Of a stretch of DNA of 15,473 bases, positions 6,974 through 14,612 are shown one piece after another (the stretch's first letter is position 1; each line of letters opens with the position of its first letter). Position numbers and translations under genes: made by a program. Source of the DNA: Verrucomicrobiales bacterium (GTDB lineage Bacteria; Verrucomicrobiota; Verrucomicrobiia; Methylacidiphilales; JAAUTS01); contig JAITHY010000164.1 of assembly GCA_031279715.1 (NCBI GenBank), forward strand, positions 1-15,473, given 5' to 3'. The notes under the pieces were generated by a model, which did not search any database, was not told where the DNA came from, and worked only from the letters and a program-made list of their open reading frames with translations.

Positions 6974-7902
6974 AATGGACGCGCAAGGATTTTCTGGACA
7001 TTCGCAGCCTCAGTCGCGAGGAGCTTGAAATCGTGCTCGACACGGCTCGGGCGTTCAAGGACATCATTCAGCGCCCGATTAAAAAAGTGCCCTCGTTGCG
7101 CGGCAAGACGGCGGTCAATTTGTTCATTGAGCCGAGCACGCGGACCCGGGTGTCGTTTGAGCTGGCGGCGAAACGGCTCAGCGCGGACGTGGTCGCTGTT
7201 GCCCAGGAAGGCAGCAGTTTCAAAAAGGGCGAGACGCTGAAGGACACGGCGCTGAATTTACAGGCGTTGAAGGCGGATTACATCATCATCCGGCATCCGG
7301 CGGCGGGCGCGGCTCAATTTTTGGCGGAGCGGCTGGGCGCGCATGTGGTCAACGCCGGCGACGGCGCGCACGAACACCCGACACAGGCGATGCTCGACAC
7401 GTTTACCATCCGTGAAAAATTGGGCGTGGTCAGTGGCAAGCATGTTCTCATCGTCGGCGACATTTTGTACAGTCGCGTGGCGCGGTCGGACATTTGGTCG
7501 CTGACCAAGCTTGGCGCGAAGGTGACGCTGGTGGGGCCGACGACGCTGCTGCCCGATTGTTTCCGTGAGATGGGCGTCGGTGTGACGCACGACCTCGACA
7601 GTGTGCTGCCGTCCGCTGATGTTGTGAATTTGCTGCGTATCCAGCACGAACGGCAGAGCAGGGCGGCGTTTCCGTCGCTTGGCGAATACGTCAGCATTTA
7701 CGGTTTGAGCCGCGAACGTTTCAGACGCTGCAAGCCGGATGTGCTCATCATGCATCCCGGGCCAATAAACCGCGGCGTGGAAATTGAAAGCGAGCTGGCT
7801 GATGGTGACAACTCGGTGATTTTGCAACAAGTCACCAACGGCCTTGCGGTGCGAATGGCGGTATTGTACCTGCTTGGCGGCGGGCAGTCGGAGGCGTTGT
7901 GA
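6970..7902 (+). CDS. pyrB: Aspartate carbamoyltransferase catalytic subunit
   Basis: A 310-residue enzyme of normal length. It joins carbamoyl phosphate and aspartate to carbamoyl aspartate, step 2 of UMP synthesis, in the cytoplasm. Visible family motifs are FIEPSTRTRVSFE (52-64, carbamoyl phosphate loop), HPTQAMLD (136-143) and MHPGPINRGVE (261-271). The ATG overlaps the pyrR stop and is preceded by GGAGG 6 nt away. No pyrI lies next to it. It would share the PyrR-controlled transcript. The gene ends 186 nt before the RAYT gene, and pyrC follows only after 4.2 kb of unrelated genes. Confidence 0.95.
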   Translation: MKWTRKDFLDIRSLSREELEIVLDTARAFKDIIQRPIKKVPSLRGKTAVNLFIEPSTRTRVSFELAAKRLSADVVAVAQEGSSFKKGETLKDTALNLQALKADYIIIRHPAAGAAQFLAERLGAHVVNAGDGAHEHPTQAMLDTFTIREKLGVVSGKHVLIVGDILYSRVARSDIWSLTKLGAKVTLVGPTTLLPDCFREMGVGVTHDLDSVLPSADVVNLLRIQHERQSRAAFPSLGEYVSIYGLSRERFRRCKPDVLIMHPGPINRGVEIESELADGDNSVILQQVTNGLAVRMAVLYLLGGGQSEAL

Positions 7903-8088
7903 TTTTTTGCCGCTGACGGTCTGATCAAAAACGGGGCGCGGTTGCGGGATGAACTACCGCGGCTGACACAGGCGCAATCAATGTTGTTTCATGGCATATC
8001 AAAATTTGGGTGGATACGATGTGAAAAAATAAGGGACAGACAATAAATAATTGACACATTGTTGCCAAGGAGATAAATTGGTTGGGTT
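7903..8088 (+). other. Intergenic region upstream of the RAYT gene
   Basis: The 186 bp hold one dispersed motif copy (7911-7917) just after a T6 run, but no clear terminator hairpin. At 8033-8042 GGGACAGACA is followed by AATAAATAATTGACAC. I recognise such wording from flanks of Y1/RAYT transposase genes in other bacteria, but that is memory and has not been searched. Confidence 0.35.
8051..8079 (+). promoter_or_regulatory. Candidate promoter of the RAYT gene
   Basis: A perfect -35 TTGACA (8051-8056), 17-nt spacer, then TAAATT (8074-8079, 4 of 6 to TATAAT), 9 nt before the ATG at 8089. AAGGAG at 8067-8072 lies in the spacer, too far from the ATG to serve as its SD. Confidence 0.5.
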
Positions 8089-9081
8089 ATGAGGACAGGA
8101 CGCATTAAGATTTCGCCGACGGAGAGCGCGGCGGTGTATCATTGTATTTCGCGCACGGTGAACGGAGAGCATCTCTTCGGGGACGCTGATCGTGAGATGT
8201 TTCGGCGACAGATGTGGCAGGTGGCGGAATATTGCGGGGTGGAAGTCATTACTTATGCGGTGATGGCCAATCATTTTCACATTCTGGTGCATATACCGGC
8301 GGCTGGCTCGGTCAGCGATGCGGAGTTATTGCGGCGACATCGGGTCTTGTATCCCAAGCCAACTCAATACCAGACAGCCAGGCTTGAGGTATTGGAGCAA
8401 AAGCTCGCCGCTGACGGTGAGGACATGAAACGCTGGCGGACGCAACAACTTGCACTGATGGGGGATGTGTCGCAATTCATGAAGTTGCTCAAGCAACGGT
8501 TCACGATTTGGTTTAACCGCGCGCACAAACGGTTCGGGACGATCTGGTCGGAACGGTTTAAGAGCGTATTGGTGGAGAATGGCGCGGCGTTGCGGGTGAT
8601 GGCGGCGTATATTGATTTGAATCCGATTCGGGCCGGACTGGCGAGGGATCCGAAAGACTACCGTTATTGTGGTTACGCGGAAGCGGTGGCAGGGAATAAG
8701 AAGTTGCGCGCCTCATTGTCAGCGGCGTTTGAATTGTCAGAGTGGAAAACGGCGCACAACCATTACCGGCAGGTGCTGTTTGGCGGCGGAAGCCGGAGGA
8801 AGAACAATCAGGCGTCACTGTCAGCGGCGCGGGTTGAGAAAGTCATCGCGGAACAAGGCGCGCTGTCAGCGGCGGAATTGCTGCGTTGCAAGGTGAAATA
8901 TTTTACCCATGGCGCGGTGTTTGGCGGCAGGGAGTTTGTCAGTGAACAACTGCGCCGTTGTCGGAAACGCGCGGGCAGCCGCAAGAAGACTCCGCCGCGC
9001 AATCTGCCCATCATCAGCGGGTGCGGCGAACTGGCGGTCTTGCGCGGATTTCGGCGGGCACTGTCAGCGGCGGGCGCTTGA
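8089..9081 (+). CDS. REP-associated tyrosine transposase (RAYT, Y1/HUH family)
   Basis: The 330-residue protein has an IS200-like Y1 transposase domain: the early strand AAVYHCISRTVNGEHLF (14-30), the metal-binding HUH motif in NHFHILVH (61-68) and the likely catalytic Tyr in AAYIDLNPIRAGLARDPKDY (172-191, Tyr174). GTIWSERFKSVLVE (150-163) is also typical. RAYTs are usually single-copy, domesticated enzymes that cut and join short palindromic REP DNA. The C-terminal third (about residues 205-330) is basic and less conserved, and contains LSAA four times (209, 244, 259 and 324), each encoded by TGTCAGCGGCG-type copies of the dispersed motif. There is no obvious REP pair flanking the gene. Co-occurrence with the motif is seen; a causal link is inference. 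Confidence 0.85.
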   Translation: MRTGRIKISPTESAAVYHCISRTVNGEHLFGDADREMFRRQMWQVAEYCGVEVITYAVMANHFHILVHIPAAGSVSDAELLRRHRVLYPKPTQYQTARLEVLEQKLAADGEDMKRWRTQQLALMGDVSQFMKLLKQRFTIWFNRAHKRFGTIWSERFKSVLVENGAALRVMAAYIDLNPIRAGLARDPKDYRYCGYAEAVAGNKKLRASLSAAFELSEWKTAHNHYRQVLFGGGSRRKNNQASLSAARVEKVIAEQGALSAAELLRCKVKYFTHGAVFGGREFVSEQLRRCRKRAGSRKKTPPRNLPIISGCGELAVLRGFRRALSAAGA

Positions 9082-9142
9082 GATTTTGCGGCGGCGAAAA
9101 TTGCCGCGCAAAAAAATTCCGCGGTCACACCAAAAATTTTTC

Positions 9143-9171
9143 TTGCCAGCGTGTCTTATTTGTCGTAATAC
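9143..9171 (+). promoter_or_regulatory. Promoter of the GntR-ABC operon
   Basis: TTGCCA (9143-9148), 17-nt spacer, TAATAC (9166-9171). The -10 ends 7 nt before the ATG at 9179 and no SD is present, so the transcript is probably leaderless. Confidence 0.6.
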
Positions 9172-9173
9172 AC
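9151..9173 (+). promoter_or_regulatory. Likely operator for the GntR regulator
   Basis: GTGTCTTA-N7-TAATACAC is a 23-bp inverted repeat with 7 of 8 arm positions matching. It fills the promoter spacer and -10. GntR-family operators typically have GT...AC outer ends, so bound repressor here would cover the polymerase site. Confidence 0.55.
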
Positions 9174-9178
9174 ATAAT

Positions 9179-9556
9179 ATGTTGCCGTTTTCCGTGAGAC
9201 TGGCGCCGGGGGCGCCGATTTATGAGCAGATTGTCCGGGCCGCGAAACGCGCGGTGGTGTCGGGCGTGCTGCCTGCAGGGGCGCGATTTCCGGCGGTGCG
9301 CGCCATCAGCGAGGAACTCGGCGTCAATCCCAACACGGCGCAAAAGGCGGTGGCGGAACTGACGGCGCAGGGGTTGATTGAGGTCAGACCCGGTCAGGGG
9401 TGTTTCGTCGCTGAACGTCAGCGGGTGGGCAAAGGGGAGGCGCTGCGGGTCATCGCGCCGCTGGCGGAGCAGTTGCTGGTCGAGGCGGAGCGGGTCGGGT
9501 TGCCGGAGGCGGAGTTGCTCAAGTTTTTGCAAACCACCCGGAGAAAAATGTTATGA
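9179..9556 (+). CDS. GntR-family transcriptional regulator, YtrA type
   Basis: A 125-residue protein with the short layout of the YtrA subfamily. A winged helix-turn-helix spans about residues 8-80 (IYEQIVRAAKRAVVSGVLPA, then LPAGARFPAVRAISEELGVN, PNTAQKAVAELTAQGLIEV and RPGQGCFVA), and only a 40-residue helical tail follows, without a ligand-binding domain. YtrA-type regulators usually control the ABC transporter encoded directly downstream. Here the stop codon overlaps the ABC ATPase start by ATGA (9553-9556). The ATG at 9179 was chosen because the family fold begins there and the promoter sits just before it. Longer upstream reading would run into the RAYT gene. Confidence 0.88.
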   Translation: MLPFSVRLAPGAPIYEQIVRAAKRAVVSGVLPAGARFPAVRAISEELGVNPNTAQKAVAELTAQGLIEVRPGQGCFVAERQRVGKGEALRVIAPLAEQLLVEAERVGLPEAELLKFLQTTRRKML

Positions 9557-10443
9557 GCGCCATGATTGAAACGGAAAATTTGTCGCGGCGGTTTCGCGGT
9601 CACGAGGCGGTGGACAGGCTGAGCCTCAGCGTGCCGGCGGGGAGTGTGTACGCGTTTCTGGGGCGCAACGGGGCGGGGAAGACGACGACGATTAAGATGC
9701 TGGCGGGGCTGCTGTCACCGTCAGCGGGCGCGGCGCGGGTGCTGGGATGCGACGCGCGGCGGCTGACGGTCAGCGAGTGGCGGCAGATTGGGTATGTGTC
9801 GGAGAATCAGCGACTGTACGAGTGGATGACGGGGGCGGAGTTGCTGGCATTCACGGCGAAATTTTATCCGTCGTGGGACGATGATTTTGCGGCGCGGCTG
9901 GCGGGGCAACTGGCGCTGCCGCTCAACCGCAAGTTGAAACATTGCTCGCGCGGGGAGAAGATGAAGACGGCGCTGTTGCTGGCGATTGCGTTCCGTCCGC
10001 GGCTGCTGATTTTGGACGAGCCGTTCAGCGGGCTGGACGCGCTGGTGCGGGAGGAATTTCTGGCGAGTTTGCTGGAGTTGACGCGGCAGAACGAGTGGAC
10101 GATTTTCTTTTCGAGCCACGACATTGACGAGGTGGAGCGGCTCGCGGACCATGTGGGAATGATTGACGCGGGGCGGCTGACCCTCAGCGAGTCGCTGGAG
10201 TCGCTGCAACGGCGGTGCCGGCGGGTGGAGATTTTTGGCACGTCAGCGGCGGATCTGGCAGGTGAAAAATTATTGTGCCGCGAGAGCACGGAGCGCGGGC
10301 TGCGGCTGGTGCACGCGGATTTTTCGGAACGAACGGAGGCGGAGTTGCGGCGGCGGTTCGCGGACGCCACGGTTGAAATCACGCCGCTGTCGCTGAAGGA
10401 AATTTTCATCGCACACGCGAAAACTTTGCAAGGAGGACGCTGA
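9553..10443 (+). CDS. ABC transporter ATP-binding protein (YtrB-like)
   Basis: A 296-residue nucleotide-binding protein: Walker A GRNGAGKTT (37-45), a signature shortened to SRGEK (132-136) in place of LSGGQ, Walker B LLILDEPFSGLD (151-162) and switch His190 in FFSSHDIDEVE. With the membrane protein that follows it would form an inner-membrane exporter. YtrB-type systems are often linked to cell-envelope stress, but the substrate here is unknown. GGAG lies 9 nt before the ATG. Residues LTVSEW come from a copy of the dispersed motif (9769-9775), and PSAG from another (9720-9726). Confidence 0.92.
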   Translation: MSAMIETENLSRRFRGHEAVDRLSLSVPAGSVYAFLGRNGAGKTTTIKMLAGLLSPSAGAARVLGCDARRLTVSEWRQIGYVSENQRLYEWMTGAELLAFTAKFYPSWDDDFAARLAGQLALPLNRKLKHCSRGEKMKTALLLAIAFRPRLLILDEPFSGLDALVREEFLASLLELTRQNEWTIFFSSHDIDEVERLADHVGMIDAGRLTLSESLESLQRRCRRVEIFGTSAADLAGEKLLCRESTERGLRLVHADFSERTEAELRRRFADATVEITPLSLKEIFIAHAKTLQGGR

Positions 10444-10445
10444 TT

Positions 10446-11657
10446 ATGAGCACGGTGCAATTATTCTGGCATTTGGCGAAAAAGGATTTGCGTTATCTGC
10501 GCTGGTGGCTGGCGGCGTATTTTGCGGCGCTGACGCTCAACCTCGCGATGGTGCCGTTGGTGGCGCGCAGCGTGGATGAGCGATGGATTATGGTGTGCAT
10601 GTTGCCGCTGCTGTTGACGATGTTGATATTGTTTCTGGCGCAAAGCTGGCTTGTGCAACTGGACCCGGTTTTGGATGCGAGCGCGTATGCGGTGACGCGG
10701 CCGATTTCACGGACGCTGATACTGGCCGAAAAACTGGCGGTGTGGCTGGGATGCCTGATTGTGCCCACGGCGGCGGTGGCGGTGTTGCAGGTGATGGTCA
10801 GCGGGCTGACTTTGCCGGCGGCGGAGTATGCGGAGTTGTTTGCGCAACAAATGCTGAAGCTGGTTTCCAGCCTTGGGTTTTGTTTGTTGCTGGCGGCGCT
10901 GACGCGAAAAATCATCTGGCTGCTGGTGACAATTGTGGCAATGGGAGCGGTGGGCGGGCTGGTGCAAATGGGGCTTATGCTTTTTGCTTCAGGAACATTT
11001 TTCAGCGTGGCGGCGACGCTGACGGTCAGCCGGACAATGGTTAATTGCGTGATTGGTGTTTTGCTGGCGGGAGCGGCGTTGTGGGTTTACTACCGGCACA
11101 GGCGGCAGTGGCGGGCGGCGGCGCTTGGCGTGGTTGTGGTGTTGTCGCAGCTTGCGATCAACCGGTTCTGGAATTATGATTTTACCGGCAAATATTTGGC
11201 CAAGACGCAAATGGCACCGCGTCAGGAGTTGCCCGATTTGTCACAAGTCAAAGTGGAGTTCACCGGCAAACCGAATTTTTCAGAAAGCAAGACCAATCAA
11301 ATTTGTTGCAAGGGGGTTCGCATGAGTTTCAAGACGCTGAACTTGCTGGCAGGCTGGTTTTTGTTGCCAACGGGCGGAAACAACAGGACGGCGGTGTTTG
11401 CGGACGGAAGTTTATTGGCGGAGAAAAGGAACAACACTTTCCAAGTAGGTTCGTTTAACAGAAATTATGCGCGGCTGGCTTTTTCGCAATTTGACAAGCC
11501 GGAGGCTGTTGGCGAGATAACTCATCATTATGCGGATGCCTTGTTGTTTCCATACGAAACCAAAGCGTTGGAAGGCAGGGAGGACATCAAAGCCCGGCTG
11601 ACGGGAAAGGCTGATTTTTGGTGGCGCGACCCGTGTTGGTCGGCGAGATTGAGTTGA
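10446..11657 (+). CDS. ABC transporter membrane protein, N-terminal part (frameshifted)
   Basis: The reading frame of 403 codons begins after a strong SD (AGGAGG, 10431-10436, 9 nt spacing) and 2 nt after the ATPase gene. About seven hydrophobic helices are visible (near 18-40, 47-69, 95-117, 135-152, 156-180, 200-216, 225-239), followed by a polar, probably extracytoplasmic domain. The first 389 or so residues look authentic. After KARLTGKADF the frame runs into WWRDPCWSARLS and stops, whereas the overlapping frame continues the domain. The fault is at the T5 run at 11615-11619; a sixth T would restore one frame of about 544 residues to 12079. The permease lacks its C-terminal domain if the sequence is correct. 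Confidence 0.75.
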   Translation: MSTVQLFWHLAKKDLRYLRWWLAAYFAALTLNLAMVPLVARSVDERWIMVCMLPLLLTMLILFLAQSWLVQLDPVLDASAYAVTRPISRTLILAEKLAVWLGCLIVPTAAVAVLQVMVSGLTLPAAEYAELFAQQMLKLVSSLGFCLLLAALTRKIIWLLVTIVAMGAVGGLVQMGLMLFASGTFFSVAATLTVSRTMVNCVIGVLLAGAALWVYYRHRRQWRAAALGVVVVLSQLAINRFWNYDFTGKYLAKTQMAPRQELPDLSQVKVEFTGKPNFSESKTNQICCKGVRMSFKTLNLLAGWFLLPTGGNNRTAVFADGSLLAEKRNNTFQVGSFNRNYARLAFSQFDKPEAVGEITHHYADALLFPYETKALEGREDIKARLTGKADFWWRDPCWSARLS

Positions 11658-12079
11658 ATGACGGCGCGTCGTTTGAATACAAGGGCAAACGTTACACTAT
11701 CGTCAGTTGCAAGAGTGGCGGGAGAGACCTCAAAGTTAAATTTTTAGTGGAAAAAGTCGTCAGCTGGTTGCATGAGGGTATAGAGGAATTTGATTGGCGC
11801 AAACTAACAGCGGTGCTGGTGAATCGGGAAAAGGAAGCGGTGCTGACGTCAAACGGATCGAGTGGGGGCGGGACGGTTCCGTTGGGATTTTATCAAGCCG
11901 GATTCAGGGAATACACTTATCAGCGTGACGGCTATTATGACCGGCAGCGGCAGAAATCAGTGAAGCCGCTGATGGACAAGGAGTTTGCCAGCGGCGCGAA
12001 GTTGTACTTTGTGGATTTTGAGGAAGGCGGCAAAATCAGCCTGCCGTTTGAAATTCCTGATGTTGAGCTGGAGCGGTGA
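11618..12079 (+). pseudogene. C-terminal part of the ABC membrane protein, out of frame
   Basis: Reading from 11618, VARPVLVGEIELNDGASFEY continues the domain that the preceding frame breaks off. The rest is a beta-rich soluble segment (KGKRYTIVSCKSGG, EYTYQRDGYYDRQRQ, KLYFVDFEEGGKISLPFEIP) ending at TGA 12077-12079. The only start at its beginning is a TTG without an SD, so independent translation is unlikely. The whole 10446-12079 span most likely was, or is, one gene. No dispersed GTCAGCG copy occurs from 11024 to 12168. Confidence 0.65.
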
Positions 12080-12110
12080 GTTTTTCTATTCCCTTCCCCC
12101 AGCGCCGCGC

Positions 12111-12116
12111 TAGGCT
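12111..12116 (+). promoter_or_regulatory. Candidate -10 box of pyrC, near-leaderless start
   Basis: TAGGCT ends 8 nt before the ATG at 12125, within a 45-bp gap that has no SD. It would give pyrC-carA its own promoter apart from the pyrR transcript. No PyrR-loop consensus is found here. Confidence 0.35.
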
Positions 12117-12124
12117 TTGGTGCC

Positions 12125-13423
12125 ATGAGCAAGGCCTATTTATTCAAAGGCGGGCGGGTCATCAATCCCGCTGACGGTGAGGACGCGGAGCGCGATTTGT
12201 TCGTCGAGAACGGCAAAATCGTGGCGAAATTTTCCCCGCAAGGCGCCGCTGAACATCAGGTCATGAACGTCAGCGGCAAGGTCGTCGCGCCCGGATTGAT
12301 TGACATCCACGTCCACTTGCGCGAACCCGGGCAGACGGCCAAGGAGACCATCGCCAGCGGCACGCGCGCGGCGGCGGCGGGCGGATTCACGTCGGTTGTG
12401 GCGATGCCGAACACGACGCCGCCGGTGGACAGCACGGCGACGGTCAGTTGGATTTTGCAACGCGCCCGCGAGACCGCCGTGGTCAATGTGTTCCCCACCG
12501 GTTGCATCTCGCAGGGCATGGCGGGCGAGTTGCTCGCGCCGATTGGCTCGCTGAAAAAGGCCGGCGTGGTCGCCATCACGGACGACGGGAAGTGCATTCA
12601 GAACAACGAACTCATGCGCCGCGCGCTGGAGTACGCGAAAATGTTTGACCTCGTGGTGATGGACCATTGCCAGGACTACGCGCTGACCGTCAGCAGCGTG
12701 ATGAACGAGGGCTATTGGTCAACGCTGCTCGGCTTGAAGGGCTGGCCCGCCATCGCGGAGGAGATTATTATTTCGCGGAACGCGATGCTCGCCGAGTTGA
12801 CGGGCTGCCGCGTGCACTGCCAGCACGTCACGACGGCGGGCGGCGCGCGAATTTTGCGCGAGGCGAAGGCGCGCGGGGTGAGCATCAGCGGCGAGGTTTG
12901 CCCGCATCACCTCGCGCTGACGGACGAGTCACTGCAAGGTTACGACTCAAATTTCAAAATGAACCCGCCGCTGCGGACGCGCCGCGACATTGACGCGCTG
13001 CTCGCCGCTGTCGCTGACGGCACGATTGAATACCTCGCCAGCGACCACGCCCCGCACGCCAACTATGAGAAGGAAGTCGAGCTGGCCGACGCGCCGTTTG
13101 GCGTCGTCGGCTTGGAGACGGAATTCGCGCTGTTCAACACGCTGCTGGTCAGGGCGGGCGTCCGCGCGTTGCCGCAAATCATCGAGTCGCTGACAGTCAA
13201 GCCGGCAAAGTTACTCGGCTTGAACAAAGGCTCACTGTCAGCGGGCGCTGACGCTGACGTGGTGGTGCTCGACCCCGACGCGCAATGGACGGTGGACAAG
13301 GAAAAGTTTTTGTCGAAGTCGAAGAACACCCCATTCCACGGGACAGAACTAACGGGACGTGCTATGTTGACCATGGTTGGCGGACGTCCGGTATGGTCGT
13401 TGGAGCAGGGAATGTTGATTTGA
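12125..13423 (+). CDS. pyrC: Dihydroorotase, class I
   Basis: A 432-residue amidohydrolase of normal length that catalyses step 3 of UMP synthesis, carbamoyl aspartate to dihydroorotate. Metal ligands are visible in DIHVHLREPG (60-69), DDG (153-155, the Asp used in class I enzymes), His181 in MDHCQD, His234 in CQHVTTAGG and the catalytic Asp307 in SDHAPH (306-311). CPHHLALTDE (259-268) is a further family block. The active site looks intact. It is followed after 7 nt by carA. Several dispersed motif copies fall in it, including three packed into 13237-13258 that encode LSAGADADV. Confidence 0.95.
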   Translation: MSKAYLFKGGRVINPADGEDAERDLFVENGKIVAKFSPQGAAEHQVMNVSGKVVAPGLIDIHVHLREPGQTAKETIASGTRAAAAGGFTSVVAMPNTTPPVDSTATVSWILQRARETAVVNVFPTGCISQGMAGELLAPIGSLKKAGVVAITDDGKCIQNNELMRRALEYAKMFDLVVMDHCQDYALTVSSVMNEGYWSTLLGLKGWPAIAEEIIISRNAMLAELTGCRVHCQHVTTAGGARILREAKARGVSISGEVCPHHLALTDESLQGYDSNFKMNPPLRTRRDIDALLAAVADGTIEYLASDHAPHANYEKEVELADAPFGVVGLETEFALFNTLLVRAGVRALPQIIESLTVKPAKLLGLNKGSLSAGADADVVVLDPDAQWTVDKEKFLSKSKNTPFHGTELTGRAMLTMVGGRPVWSLEQGMLI

Positions 13424-13430
13424 AAAAAAT

Positions 13431-14588
13431 ATGAACGCAATTCTGGCATTGGAAGACGGCACGGTGTTTCACGGGAACTCCATCGGGGCGCAAGGCGAGC
13501 GGCTCGGTGAGGTGGTGTTTAATACTTCGATGACGGGCTATCAGGAAATTTTGACCGACCCGTCTTACAAGGGGCAAATTATCACAATGACTTATCCTGA
13601 AATCGGCAACTACGGCGTGAATGACGCTGACATTGAGTCGTGGGCGGTGCACGCCTCCGGTTTTGTGGTTCGGCAATTGTCGCCGCTGGCCTCCAATTTC
13701 CGCGCGCAAAAATCTCTCGGCGATTATTTACGCGACAACGGCGTCGTCGGCATCGAGGGAGTGGACACGCGGGTGCTGACAAAGAAGCTCAGGGTCAGCG
13801 GCGCGATGAAAGGGCTGATTACCACGGAGGAAATTTCCGACACTGACGCTGTCAACAAGGCGCGCGAGTGGCAGGGCATCGTCGGCGTGGACACGGTGAA
13901 AGAAGTCACTTGCCAGCAACCTTACGTGTGGGACGCTGACAGTCAGGACTCGCCGGCGTGGCACGATGACTATCAGCGGGCGCTCAATCCGTCGCTTGGC
14001 AAATTGCCGCCGGCACAATTCAACATCGTCGCCATTGACTGCGGCATTAAGTACAACATTTTGCGCCGCTTGCGCGAGAACGGTCTGGCGGCAACGGTCG
14101 TGCCAGCCACAACCTCAGCGGCTGAAATTCTCGCATTGAAGCCCGACGGCGTCTTCCTCGCCAACGGTCCGGGCGACCCCGCGGCGCTCGCCTACGTGCA
14201 TGAGACAGTGCGCGGGCTGCTCGGCAAAGTACCGCTGTTCGGCATCTGCCTCGGCCACCAAATGCTGGCGCACGCTTATGGCGGGCGCACGTTCAAACTG
14301 AAATTCGGCCACCGCGGCGGCAACCAGCCGGTGCAGGATTTGCGCGACGGCAAAGTCACCATCACCTCGCAAAACCACGGCTTCGCGGTGGACTCCGACT
14401 CGCTGCCCGCTGACGTTGAGGTGACGCACATCAATTTAAACGACGGCACCTGCGAAGGAATGCGGCACAAAAAATTCAACGCCTTCTCCGTGCAATACCA
14501 CCCCGAGGCGGCACCCGGCCCGCATGACGCGAATTATTTTTTCGAGGAATTTCGCAAAGAGATTGAACGCAGCAAGAAAACGCGGTAA
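13431..14588 (+). CDS. carA: Carbamoyl-phosphate synthase small (glutaminase) subunit
   Basis: A 385-residue protein. The N-terminal CPSase_sm domain (LALEDGTVFHGNSIGAQGE, NTSMTGYQEILTDPSYKGQI) is followed by a class I glutamine amidotransferase domain with nucleophile Cys273 in GICLGHQ and His357/Glu359 in YHPEA. It supplies ammonia from glutamine to CarB for carbamoyl phosphate, used by both pyrB and arginine synthesis. carB is not in the window. The start is 7 nt after the pyrC stop, without a well-placed SD, so it probably depends on coupling to pyrC. Confidence 0.95.
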   Translation: MNAILALEDGTVFHGNSIGAQGERLGEVVFNTSMTGYQEILTDPSYKGQIITMTYPEIGNYGVNDADIESWAVHASGFVVRQLSPLASNFRAQKSLGDYLRDNGVVGIEGVDTRVLTKKLRVSGAMKGLITTEEISDTDAVNKAREWQGIVGVDTVKEVTCQQPYVWDADSQDSPAWHDDYQRALNPSLGKLPPAQFNIVAIDCGIKYNILRRLRENGLAATVVPATTSAAEILALKPDGVFLANGPGDPAALAYVHETVRGLLGKVPLFGICLGHQMLAHAYGGRTFKLKFGHRGGNQPVQDLRDGKVTITSQNHGFAVDSDSLPADVEVTHINLNDGTCEGMRHKKFNAFSVQYHPEAAPGPHDANYFFEEFRKEIERSKKTR

Positions 14589-14599
14589 CCTCGCCCCTT

Positions 14600-14605
14600 T
14601 AGCGA
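14600..14605 (+). promoter_or_regulatory. Candidate -10 box of the FHA gene
   Basis: TAGCGA ends 7 nt before the ATG at 14613 in the 24-bp gap after carA, again with no SD between. The match to a -10 consensus is poor; the geometry is the main support. Confidence 0.25.
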
Positions 14606-14612
14606 AGACATT

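Noticed and set aside
8909..9178. Longer start for the GntR regulator
   Set aside because: The frame is open upstream, but it overlaps the RAYT gene and the text is Arg/Ala-rich without family resemblance. The promoter and fold begin at 9143-9179.
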